Below, piece by piece: positions 1-5,970 of a stretch of 7,409 bases of DNA. Origin of the DNA: Pseudomonadota bacterium (GTDB taxonomy: Bacteria > Desulfobacterota > Desulfobulbia > Desulfobulbales > Desulfobulbaceae); assembly GCA_009778235.1 (NCBI GenBank), contig WRKE01000222.1, positions 1-7,409 on the forward strand. Direction: 5' to 3'. The notes below the pieces were generated by a model. That model was not told where the DNA came from, searched no databases, and saw nothing but the letters and a program-made list of their open reading frames with translations. Position numbers and translations under genes: made by a program. Position 1 is the stretch's first letter. Every line of letters begins with the position of its first letter.

Positions 1-1725
1 TTCATGCCCCACCGGATCTACCAGTCCCTGGCAGGCCGGATCATGATTAGGGCCATGGGATGGCTCGTTTTGTTCTCGACACTGTATATCGCGGTTATGC
101 AATATTATTTTTTCAAGGAATTTGGGGCGAGATTCAATCTGGTCGCGGTTGACTACCTGATCTATCCCCATGAAGTGTTTGTAAATATCTATCAAACATA
201 TCACGTTGCTTCAACATTTTTGCTTGTGTTTGCATATGCAACGGTAATGATGTTTTTTTGCTGGAAGCTGTTTACTCCTGTTCCTTCCGCGGCGGTGCCG
301 ATGAGACGAAGACTTCGGTCAACGCTGGTCTATGCCGTGACACTCGCCGCAATCTCCTTGATTTTCTCCACCCATACCCTAGATTTTTCCTCCAATCGCC
401 TTGTCAATGAAATCGCCGCCGACGGCATCAGCAGCTTTTTCGAAGCCCTGCACACCAACCACCTTGACTATCCCACCTATTACCGCACCAACGACCAACA
501 AACCTCATCCCATCTCCTGGCCAGCTCCCTGGCCGGAGACCAAAGCCGCTCCCAACCCTCTCCCCCCTCCTTCAAGCGGGTGTCCACCGGTAACCCGCAG
601 GGCCTGGGCAAACTGAATGTGGTGGTGATCGTCGAAGAATCCATGGGATGCGAGCATGCCGACCTCTGCAAGCGGGGGCTGGACATCGATGCGGCCATGG
701 CGGCCTCCTCCGCCACCTTGACGCCCAACCTGGACCGGCTTGCCCGCCAGGGCCTCTTCTTCAACCGCGCCTATGCCACCGGCACCAGGACAGTCCGGGG
801 CCTGGAGGCCATCACCGCCTCTTTTCCGCCCATCCCCAGCGAATCGATCATCAAAAGGCCGGGGAACGACCATATCGCCTCCTGGGGGAAGGTGATGCGG
901 GATCAAGGATATCAAACCAGTTTCCTTTACGGCGGCTACAGCCTGTTCGACAACATGGGACCGTTTTACGGCAGCAACGATTTCACGGTCAAAGACCGCA
1001 GCGATATCAAGAATCCCCGTTTCGGCAATATCTGGGGCGTCTCGGACCAGGACCTGCTCGCCTATGCCAAGGACTATTTTGACCGGGCCGCAGCCGCCAA
1101 TACGCCCTTTTTCTCCATCATCATGACCACCTCCAACCATTCCCCGTACACCTTTCCCGAAGGCATCAAAGGCGTCCGCACCCGCGGCGGCGGCCGGACA
1201 GACGGTGTGCGCTATGCGGATTACGCCCTGGGGGAATTCTTCCGGCAGATTGAATCCACCCCCTGGTATCACCAGACCCTGTTCGTGGTGGTGGCCGATC
1301 ACGGCGCCCGGGTGTATGGCAGCGAAAAAATACCGCTGCCCAGCTACGAGATTCCGCTCTTGATCATGGCGCCGGGCCACCTGGCCCCTCGGCAGATCGC
1401 CAGCCCGATCAGCCAGATGGATATCGCGCCCACTGTCCTGGGGCTGCTCGGCTTACCCTATACCGCCCCCTTCTTTGGCCAGAATGTTTTCGGCGTGGAG
1501 CACGACCAGGCCAGGACGCTGTTATTCAACCACAACCACGATGTTGTACTCTATCAGGACGGCAAGCTGGCGGTGCTCGGGCTGCGCAATACCGCCCACA
1601 CCTACGCCTATCGGCTGGGAAACGCGACCATGCAAGAGATTCCCCAGGATGAGGCCATGGTCGATCTGGCCACTGCCTATTACCAGACTGCCTACGATCT
1701 CTTTGTCCATCATCAATATCTTTGA
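1..1725 (+). CDS. LTA synthase / phosphoglycerol transferase-family membrane sulfatase-fold enzyme (5' end outside window)
   Basis: Predicted inner-membrane enzyme with a periplasmic alkaline-phosphatase-superfamily (sulfatase-like) domain that would move a phosphoglycerol- or phosphoethanolamine-type group onto an envelope glycan or lipid. Numbering from the ATG at base 4: hydrophobic segments at about 17-35, 68-88 and 106-122, a Ser/Pro/Gln-rich linker (about 163-200), then the catalytic domain. Visible active-site features: VVVIVEESMG (metal-binding Glu 211/212), GTRTVRG (nucleophile Thr 261 or 263), IWGVSD (Trp344, Asp348), TTSNHSPY (His379) and ADHG (Asp432-His433). These match the LtaS pattern of Glu, Thr, Trp, His and Asp-His. 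Relatives usually have about five membrane segments, and the FNLVAVDYLIYPHE stretch normally lies further from the N-terminus. The frame is open to base 1, so the true start is probably upstream and the base-4 ATG internal. The acceptor substrate cannot be read from sequence; many Gram-negative members have no known role. An EptA-like gene start follows by 35 bp. Confidence 0.88.
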   Translation, partial: FMPHRIYQSLAGRIMIRAMGWLVLFSTLYIAVMQYYFFKEFGARFNLVAVDYLIYPHEVFVNIYQTYHVASTFLLVFAYATVMMFFCWKLFTPVPSAAVPMRRRLRSTLVYAVTLAAISLIFSTHTLDFSSNRLVNEIAADGISSFFEALHTNHLDYPTYYRTNDQQTSSHLLASSLAGDQSRSQPSPPSFKRVSTGNPQGLGKLNVVVIVEESMGCEHADLCKRGLDIDAAMAASSATLTPNLDRLARQGLFFNRAYATGTRTVRGLEAITASFPPIPSESIIKRPGNDHIASWGKVMRDQGYQTSFLYGGYSLFDNMGPFYGSNDFTVKDRSDIKNPRFGNIWGVSDQDLLAYAKDYFDRAAAANTPFFSIIMTTSNHSPYTFPEGIKGVRTRGGGRTDGVRYADYALGEFFRQIESTPWYHQTLFVVVADHGARVYGSEKIPLPSYEIPLLIMAPGHLAPRQIASPISQMDIAPTVLGLLGLPYTAPFFGQNVFGVEHDQARTLLFNHNHDVVLYQDGKLAVLGLRNTAHTYAYRLGNATMQEIPQDEAMVDLATAYYQTAYDLFVHHQYL

Positions 1726-1760
1726 TCTTCCCTGGGCAACCGCTTAGGGTGGCAAACGCC

Positions 1761-1916
1761 ATGAAGATATCGCAACTATCCCCGCATCTCGCCGCCTCCA
1801 TCCTGTTGGCCGCGCTGTGCAACACCATCTTTTTTCGCCAGGTGATGGCCGTCTACCCGCTGACCCTCGGGAACGCGGGTATCTTGCCTCATTGGCCGCA
1901 TACTATTTCCTCTTGA
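1761..1916 (+). pseudogene. N-terminal fragment of an EptA-like lipid A phosphoethanolamine transferase, truncated at a repeat
   Basis: The ATG at 1761 has an upstream AGGGTGG (1746-1752, 8-nt spacing) and starts a 51-codon frame: MKISQLSPHLAASILLAALC, then NTIFFRQVMAVYPLTLGNAG. This is the first transmembrane helix plus the FFRQV...VYPLT motif that opens EptA/PmrC-type phosphoethanolamine transferases, normally about 540 residues. Homology stops at about codon 47 (WPH, base ~1901), exactly where repeat R1 begins; the stop at 1914-1916 is supplied by the repeat. No catalytic domain appears beyond the repeat, so the rest was deleted or moved. The remnant cannot be a working transferase. The family call rests on this short segment recognised from memory. 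An in-frame TTG at 1722 overlapping the previous stop is a poorer start. A short membrane peptide may still be made from the upstream operon. Confidence 0.6.
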
Positions 1917-2002
1917 AAATGCAGCGGGTCACGACAGGAACGTATTGAATTTTAATGTAAAAAATAAGAATATTTTTTGCATTCAAAATAGAAAATGATA
2001 TC
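1901..2002 (+). repeat. MITE-like AT-rich repeat, copy R1
   Basis: About 102 bp, clearly homologous to R2 (5869-5970) and R3 (5971-6073) and in the same orientation. It has the left end ATTTCCTCTTG, a middle block related to GGGTCATGACAGGAAC (here with CACGAC), a TATTGAATTTTAATG block, and a stem-loop with arms around 1954-1965 and 1972-1983. Its left end (ATTTCCTCTTGAAAATGCA) matches the reverse complement of its right end at about 14 of 19 positions. The right end (CAAAATAGAAAATGATAT) is closer to the short copy R4 than to R2/R3, suggesting two subtypes. It abuts the truncated eptA-like frame on the left and the leader of the small membrane-protein gene on the right. Confidence 0.82.
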
Positions 2003-2155
2003 ATGCGGCTGGCGGCGCCTTTCAGGCTGTTCGCTCATTTGGGGAATAATCCGGGATATTATTCTGGTCGAGATGTTTGTATATTCTGTCGATGTGGCGG
2101 CGCCGACAAGAAACATCGATCGGTATGGACCCTTGAACTCAAACGAGAGCGACTG
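2003..2155 (+). other. Untranslated leader with inverted repeats upstream of the small membrane protein
   Basis: This 153-bp stretch lies between repeat R1 and the preferred start at 2156. An open frame runs through it in phase with the downstream gene from an ATG at 2003, but it reads as low-complexity polar sequence without family features. I therefore treat it as non-coding leader. It holds a perfect 7-bp inverted repeat GAATAAT/ATTATTC (2044-2050 and 2058-2064, 7-nt loop). A second pair is TCGATGT/ACATCGA (2089-2095 and 2113-2119). GATGTTT at 2072-2078 could pair alternatively with AAACATC at 2111-2117, which overlaps the second pair. No convincing promoter was found inside it; the R1 right end may supply one. 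Confidence 0.35.
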
Positions 2156-2512
2156 ATGGACTGGAAATACCTTGTCTCCTACTTTTTCGGCGGTCTTTTC
2201 TTGTGTAACGCAATCCCCCACTTCGTCAGCGGTGTGATAGGGCGTCCGTTTCAAAGCCCCTTCGCCAAGCCGCCGGGGAAAGGGTTATCGTCTTCGACCG
2301 TCAATGTGCTTTGGGGATTTGCGAATCTCATCATCGCCTATTTTTTGCTTTGCCGGGTCGGAGAGTTCAGCCTGAGATCCACAGCTGATGCGTCAGCGCT
2401 GGGGGCGGGCCTTCTCATCATGGGATTTATGAACGCACGTCTGTTCGGTCGTTTTCACGGCGGCAACCTCCCTGGAAAAACAAATGGCATCAACCGGCGA
2501 AGTCAAGCGTGA
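2156..2512 (+). CDS. Small conserved-type membrane protein, function unknown
   Basis: A 118-residue integral membrane protein with three likely helices at about 5-23, 49-66 and 80-98. Between helices 1 and 2 is a motif-rich loop, PHFVSGV then PFQSPFAKPPGKGLSS (about 21-46), followed by VNVLWGFAN leading into helix 2. I recall this PHF...PF..P...GLSS...NVLWG pattern from uncharacterised small membrane proteins of various bacteria, but I know no function. The C-terminal ~18 residues are polar and basic. I chose the ATG at 2156 because the membrane domain begins there and GAGAG (2145-2149) sits 6 bases upstream. The longer frame from 2003 would add 51 residues that begin at the end of repeat R1. 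The gene stands alone, convergent with the oxidoreductase gene. Confidence 0.7.
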   Translation: MDWKYLVSYFFGGLFLCNAIPHFVSGVIGRPFQSPFAKPPGKGLSSSTVNVLWGFANLIIAYFLLCRVGEFSLRSTADASALGAGLLIMGFMNARLFGRFHGGNLPGKTNGINRRSQA

Positions 2513-2543
2513 ACCGCCGGCGCGGAACCGCACTATCTATTCG

Positions 2544-2587
2544 ATTTTTCTATTATTTTTTGCATTACAAATAGAAAATGATATACC
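2544..2587 (+). repeat. Shortened copy of the MITE-like repeat, R4
   Basis: The right half (TATTTTTTGCATT... AAATAGAAAATGATATACC) closely matches the right end of R1, but the ~50-bp left and middle blocks are missing. What remains is a simple stem-loop: TTTTCTATT (2546-2554) pairs perfectly with AATAGAAAA (2570-2578) around a 15-nt loop. This looks like an internally deleted element that kept its outer ends. It sits in the 107-bp gap between the convergent small membrane-protein and oxidoreductase genes. It could be a weak bidirectional terminator by position, but the AT-only stem has no clear T-tract of the usual kind. The rest of 2513-2619 shows nothing recognisable. Confidence 0.6.
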
Positions 2588-2619
2588 ATGGCGTCAGGAC
2601 AAACCCTTGCCCGCACCGC

Positions 2620-4677
2620 TCAGACCCGATACAAACGACACCTGAAACTTCTGCTGGTGGAAGTCCCTGAAACCGGGCCGCGATGATCATCTTCGGTCAA
2701 GAGGTTGAGGCTGGCCCGCGGATCGAAATCGCCCCATCCCCAGGCCAGGCGGATCGTCCCCGGCCGGACCACGGTCGAAAGCCGCGCCCTCATTTCGATT
2801 GCCCCCTTCGGCGAAGCGATGCCAACCCGGTCGCCCTCGGCAAAGCCCTGGCGGCTGGCGTCATCGGGGTGAATATCGACCACGCAGCCCGCCCCTTCCC
2901 GCAACAGAGACGGGATGGTGCGAAACTGGGAGTTGGTGAAGCGGATGTCGCGGCTGCCGCTGATGCCCAAAACCGGATACTCGCCTTCCTGATCGGCAAA
3001 ACTGATCGGATCGCCCCCCAGACCATGTTCAAAGGGAACCCCGGCAAACCCCGCCTCCGCAAGCCTGCGGGAAAAAAATTCCACCTTGCCCGAAGGGGTG
3101 TTGAAGGGCCGCTCTAGATATTTCTGGTGCTTGAGCGGTTCGAGCCGTATCCCGGCCTGGCCGTGAGTCCGCAAATCCGCAACCGTGACCCCGGCGGGTT
3201 CCAACTGGTAATCGATCGCCTCCTCGGCGGTCTGCCAGGGAAAATCCCCGCCATATCCCAATCGGCGCCCCAGTTCAAACACGATTTTCCAATCCGGCCA
3301 GGAGTCGCCCTGCGGGGCTATAACCGCATTCTGCAAAATAATCGGGTTATTCCTAATCGAGGACCGATTGAGCTGGGTCTTCTCAAAGCAACTTGAGGCC
3401 GGCAGAATGACATCGGCCAGTTGGGCGGTCTCGGTCATGAACATATCGATCACCACCAGGTTTTCCAGCTTGGCAAAGGCCGCGCGGGTGCGGGTGGCGT
3501 CGGCCATGGTCACCAGCGGATTGCCGGATTGGACCACCACCATTTTGAGCGGATAGGGCTTTTCCGTCAGGATGGCGTCGACCAGGCAGCCCTGGACCTG
3601 ATTGCCCCAGGTCTCGCTGAAGGTATTAAATAAAGAATATTCGCAGGTGATGGGTATCACAGAGTCGCTCAGCCGTTGCTTGAGCTGGATGTTGCGGACC
3701 GGCACCGGCTGGGGCAGCACATCGCCTCCCGGCTGATCGAGGTTGCCGGTGAGGGCGCGCAGCATGGCCACCGCCCGGGTGGTGTCGAACACCTCGCGGT
3801 GCATGTCCAGGCCGTTGCCGTCGATGATGGTCCCGGGCTTGACCGTGGCGTAAAGTCGAGCCACCTCCTTGATCTCCTCCACGCTCAACCACAGGAGATC
3901 GGCCACCTGCTCGGCCGGATAGCGGGCCGCCACCTGCCGGAGCTGTTCAAAGCCCACGGTGTATTGGTCAATGAATTTGGTGTCGTACCAGTTATGGTTG
4001 ATGATCTCGTTGATCATGGCCATGGCCAGCAGGCCGTCGTGTCCCGGCTTGATCTGCAGCCAGATGTCGGCCTTGCGGGCCAAGGCGGTCTGGACCGGAT
4101 CAATGACAATCAGGATGGCGCCGTGCTCCTTGGCCCAGTGAATGGACTCGGCGGCGCCCAAGGCGGTGTTGCCGTCATTCTTGCCCCAGACGATGATGCA
4201 CTTGGCGTTCTTTGCCTCGGGGAAGGCCATGGAGCCGTAGGTGTAGGTATGGGCGAAATCACGGGCCACGAAACAGATGGAGCCGTTGCCGATGGTATTG
4301 GGGCTGCCAAAGGCGTGCATCAGCCGGTTGGGATAATCCCAGGGCGCCCCCCAATCGGCGGCCATGCCCCGCAGCCAGGCCACGGATTGCGGCCCCGAGG
4401 CCTGCCGGTGCCGCAAAAAAGCGGCAACCACCCGCTCCAAGGCCTCGTCCCAGCTACTCTCGCGAAAGCCCGAACCATCCTCCTTCTTCACCAAGGGTTT
4501 GGTCAGGCGGGCGGGTGAGTAGACAATCTCCGGGGCAGCCGCCAGCTTGGCGCAGCTCAGCCGCTTGTCCGGATCGAGAAACGATTTGCGCCTGGCGCCG
4601 ACCAGGCGGCCATCCACAACCTCGGCTTCGACGGGGCAGCAGGAAGAACAAAAACGGCAGACAGTATCAACAAACAT
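2620..4677 (-). CDS. Cytoplasmic molybdopterin (bis-MGD) oxidoreductase, DMSO reductase family
   Basis: A 685-residue catalytic subunit expected to carry one [4Fe-4S] cluster and a Mo- or W-bis-MGD cofactor. The N-terminal cluster motif is C7-x2-C10-x3-C14-x27-C42 (CRFCSSCCP, then SCAK), with an extra Cys13. The molybdopterin domain follows (about 56-475); Cys135 in GSICFVARDFAHTYTYG sits where the family places its metal-ligand Cys/Sec/Ser. IIVWGKND (161-168) and VIDPVQTALARKADIWLQIK (191-210) are typical cofactor-binding segments, and QSGNPL and TAQLADVILPASS lie further on. The dinucleotide-binding domain is about 567-680 (HPDDA, GDRV, PGTIRLAWGWGD). No Tat signal precedes the cluster, and there is no electron-transfer or anchor subunit nearby, so it is probably soluble and cytoplasmic. 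Family resemblance is to polysulfide/thiosulfate reductase-like and acetylene hydratase-like proteins. The catalytic Asp of acetylene hydratase, after the second cluster Cys, is Ser11 here. Substrate unknown. It is the second gene of an operon with the methyltransferase. Confidence 0.9.
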   Translation of the reverse strand: MFVDTVCRFCSSCCPVEAEVVDGRLVGARRKSFLDPDKRLSCAKLAAAPEIVYSPARLTKPLVKKEDGSGFRESSWDEALERVVAAFLRHRQASGPQSVAWLRGMAADWGAPWDYPNRLMHAFGSPNTIGNGSICFVARDFAHTYTYGSMAFPEAKNAKCIIVWGKNDGNTALGAAESIHWAKEHGAILIVIDPVQTALARKADIWLQIKPGHDGLLAMAMINEIINHNWYDTKFIDQYTVGFEQLRQVAARYPAEQVADLLWLSVEEIKEVARLYATVKPGTIIDGNGLDMHREVFDTTRAVAMLRALTGNLDQPGGDVLPQPVPVRNIQLKQRLSDSVIPITCEYSLFNTFSETWGNQVQGCLVDAILTEKPYPLKMVVVQSGNPLVTMADATRTRAAFAKLENLVVIDMFMTETAQLADVILPASSCFEKTQLNRSSIRNNPIILQNAVIAPQGDSWPDWKIVFELGRRLGYGGDFPWQTAEEAIDYQLEPAGVTVADLRTHGQAGIRLEPLKHQKYLERPFNTPSGKVEFFSRRLAEAGFAGVPFEHGLGGDPISFADQEGEYPVLGISGSRDIRFTNSQFRTIPSLLREGAGCVVDIHPDDASRQGFAEGDRVGIASPKGAIEMRARLSTVVRPGTIRLAWGWGDFDPRASLNLLTEDDHRGPVSGTSTSRSFRCRLYRV

Positions 4678-4682
4678 CGCTT

Positions 4683-4688
4683 CCTCCT
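4683..4688 (-). promoter_or_regulatory. Strong ribosome binding site of the oxidoreductase, next to the upstream stop codon
   Basis: On the minus strand AGGAGG stands 5 bases before the oxidoreductase ATG (4677-4675) and directly follows the methyltransferase stop (TGA, 4692-4690, then TA). The 12-bp gap is almost wholly ribosome binding site, which supports co-transcription and probable translational coupling. It also fixes the start codon. Confidence 0.8.
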
Positions 4689-4689
4689 A

Positions 4690-5628
4690 TCATCGGGTGG
4701 CATGCAAGTAACAGCTACGGATCAACTCGTAATGGTTGCTGTGGGTCCGGATGGTCCACCACACCTTGCCGGTGGTTCCCACCTGCCAGGCAGGCGCCAG
4801 CTCGCCGCCGCCATCGGCCAGCAACGCCGCCACGTTGGCCAAGCCCTTGCCGGCGAACCGGCCTTCGGCCGTACCGCCCAGCCAGGCCGCCATCGGGGCC
4901 GCTTCAATGGACCAGGAAAAAGGGTCGGAAAGCAAAAACTGGGCGCCCTCATTGCGGGTGACCCGGTTCATTTCACACAAATGGCTCAGCGGCGCCGGCA
5001 CCTTGTCCACCAGGTTGAGCGAGGAAAAAAGGGCGATGGACTTTTGCCGAAAGGGCAAGGCCAGGGCATTGGCGACCATGAATTCCACCCGGTCGCTTTG
5101 CCAGGTATCAGGCAGGCGGATGGTCACCTCGCGGCGGAGCAAGCCCTCGTCCTTGAGCGCCACCGTCAGCGACCGCTCCCGCATCAGCCGCCGCGCCGCC
5201 CGGATAAAGGCCTGCGAGGTGTCGATGCCAATGGCAAAATCACAGCGAGCGCTCATCTCAAAGGTAAACCGGCCCACCGCGCCGCCGGCATCCAAGGCCA
5301 CCCCAGGCTGCGGCGCCATCATTCCCGCCCAGGTGGCATAGGCCTGCGAGGCCTGCTCCTCTCCGAGCAGGTCGCTGAAATGGCTCCACAAATACGAGGA
5401 AACCACCTCCTCGGTCTCATACTTGTTGGCGGCCCGCTCCCCCTCGGTGGTCTGGGGGTCGAGCAGGGCAATCCCTTCGACGATCGGGTAGCGCGAACCG
5501 CATTGCGGACAACAGAGCGACCCGGTGACAATATCGCCATTTCGCTCAGCAAGGATGTCGGCGTTCAGGGATACTTCCGCGGGCAGACAGCGGGGGCAGA
5601 TCAGCAGTTCAAGGAGATGCGTTTGCAT
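4690..5628 (-). CDS. Class I SAM-dependent methyltransferase with N-terminal Trm112-like zinc ribbon
   Basis: A 312-residue protein. The N-terminus (1-57) is a Trm112/UPF0434-like zinc ribbon: LLICPRC (C11, C14), CCPQCGSRYPIVEGIALL (C40, C43, with C39 adjacent). The Rossmann methyltransferase core follows: motif I ALDAGGAVGRF (111-121), acidic residue after strand 2 in GIDTS (Asp135), FMVANALALPF (183-193) as the adenine-side motif, LFSSLNLVDKV (200-210) and FLLSDPFSWS (231-240). The SAM fold is clear, the substrate is not. Such ribbons occur on enzymes acting on small molecules as well as on RNA or protein modifiers. The ATG at 5628 is preceded by AGGAAGAG. It is the first gene of a two-gene operon with the bis-MGD oxidoreductase 12 bp downstream, so it may modify that enzyme's substrate or product, or help mature it; this is inference only. 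Confidence 0.85.
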   Translation of the reverse strand: MQTHLLELLICPRCLPAEVSLNADILAERNGDIVTGSLCCPQCGSRYPIVEGIALLDPQTTEGERAANKYETEEVVSSYLWSHFSDLLGEEQASQAYATWAGMMAPQPGVALDAGGAVGRFTFEMSARCDFAIGIDTSQAFIRAARRLMRERSLTVALKDEGLLRREVTIRLPDTWQSDRVEFMVANALALPFRQKSIALFSSLNLVDKVPAPLSHLCEMNRVTRNEGAQFLLSDPFSWSIEAAPMAAWLGGTAEGRFAGKGLANVAALLADGGGELAPAWQVGTTGKVWWTIRTHSNHYELIRSCYLHATR

Positions 5629-5693
5629 GTCTCTTCCTGGGGAATGGTTGATCCTGCTTGGTGGGCGTGAAAAGCGGGCGTTATTCGGTTAAC

Positions 5694-5723
5694 ATCTTGT
5701 AAATCATCAAGAAACAACAAGAT
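5694..5723 (-). promoter_or_regulatory. Candidate operator: inverted repeat at the methyltransferase promoter
   Basis: ATCTTGT (5694-5700) and ACAAGAT (5717-5723) are perfect 7-bp inverted arms separated by 16 bases. A third related word, ATCAAGAA, lies between them (5706-5713). The outer arm begins one base downstream of the proposed -10 box, so the element covers the expected transcription start, a usual repressor position. Centre-to-centre arm spacing is 23 bp, about two helical turns. The regulator is unknown and none is encoded in the window. Confidence 0.4.
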
Positions 5724-5724
5724 A

Positions 5725-5753
5725 AAAATAACTATCCGACCTTGAAGCGTCAA
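5725..5753 (-). promoter_or_regulatory. Sigma70-type promoter for the methyltransferase-oxidoreductase operon
   Basis: On the minus strand, TTGACG (5753-5748) is followed after exactly 17 bases by TATTTT (5730-5725). This is a 5/6 match at -35 and a fair -10 with ideal spacing. Transcription would start near 5718, leaving a ~90-nt leader before the ATG at 5628. No competing promoter this good was seen in the gap. Confidence 0.55.
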
Positions 5754-5868
5754 CCGCTAAATGGCCGATTGAAAAATTCCCCCCAGACCATCACCCAGGC
5801 GCGCCTGTTTACAACCGGTATGGGATCGGCTAGGATGGACCATCCTCTGGCGCCAACCCTCTTTTTAC
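5754..5868. other. Intergenic stretch with two short palindromes
   Basis: Together with the promoter region and repeats R2/R3 this makes up the 451-bp gene-free gap 5629-6079. No coding signal was found. It contains CAGGCGCGCCTG (5796-5807, a perfect 12-nt palindrome) and AGGATGG-A-CCATCCT (5832-5846, 7-bp arms around one base). Either could be a protein-binding site; neither has a following T-tract that would make it a terminator. Confidence 0.35.
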
Positions 5869-5970
5869 ACCATTTCCTCTTGCCAATGCAGTGGGTCATG
5901 ACAGGAACATATTGAATTTTATACAAAAAATAAGAATATTTTTTGTATTGAAAAGAGTAAATGATATTAT
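5869..5970 (+). repeat. MITE-like AT-rich repeat, copy R2 (first of a tandem pair)
   Basis: A 102-bp unit starting ACCATTTCC. The left terminal repeat CATTTCCTCTTGCCAATGCA (5871-5890) matches the reverse complement of the right end (5944-5963) at 16 of 20 positions. The interior has GTCATGAC, an 8-nt palindrome. Next comes a hairpin with arms ATACAAAAAA (5921-5930) and TTTTTTGTAT (5939-5948), extendable by one inner T-A pair. Relative to R3, one stem pair is A-T instead of G-C, with both sides changed. The right end carries TTGTAT (5943-5948), 16 bases, TATTAT (5965-5970), a promoter-like pair facing rightward. Confidence 0.88.

Noticed and set aside
505..1380. 291-codon minus-strand frame opposite the LTA synthase-like gene
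   Set aside because: Gly/His/Val-rich shadow of a GC-rich gene that has clear catalytic motifs on the other strand.
1952..2254. 100-codon minus-strand frame over R1 and the leader
   Set aside because: It encodes repeat-derived Lys/Tyr/Phe-rich peptide and overlaps the small membrane-protein gene on the opposite strand.
2003..2512. 169-residue reading of the small membrane protein from the ATG at 2003
   Set aside because: The extra 51 residues start at the end of repeat R1 and run through a palindromic leader without protein-family features; the ATG at 2156 has a closer ribosome binding site.
3676..4518. 280-codon plus-strand frame inside the oxidoreductase
   Set aside because: Antisense shadow with low-complexity composition; the minus-strand gene has complete family motifs.
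2620..4677. Naming the oxidoreductase as acetylene hydratase
   Set aside because: The key Asp next to the second cluster cysteine is Ser11, and shared motifs are general to the clade.
4702..5670. 322-codon plus-strand frame opposite the methyltransferase
   Set aside because: Antisense shadow; the minus strand has the zinc ribbon, SAM motif I and a good ribosome binding site.
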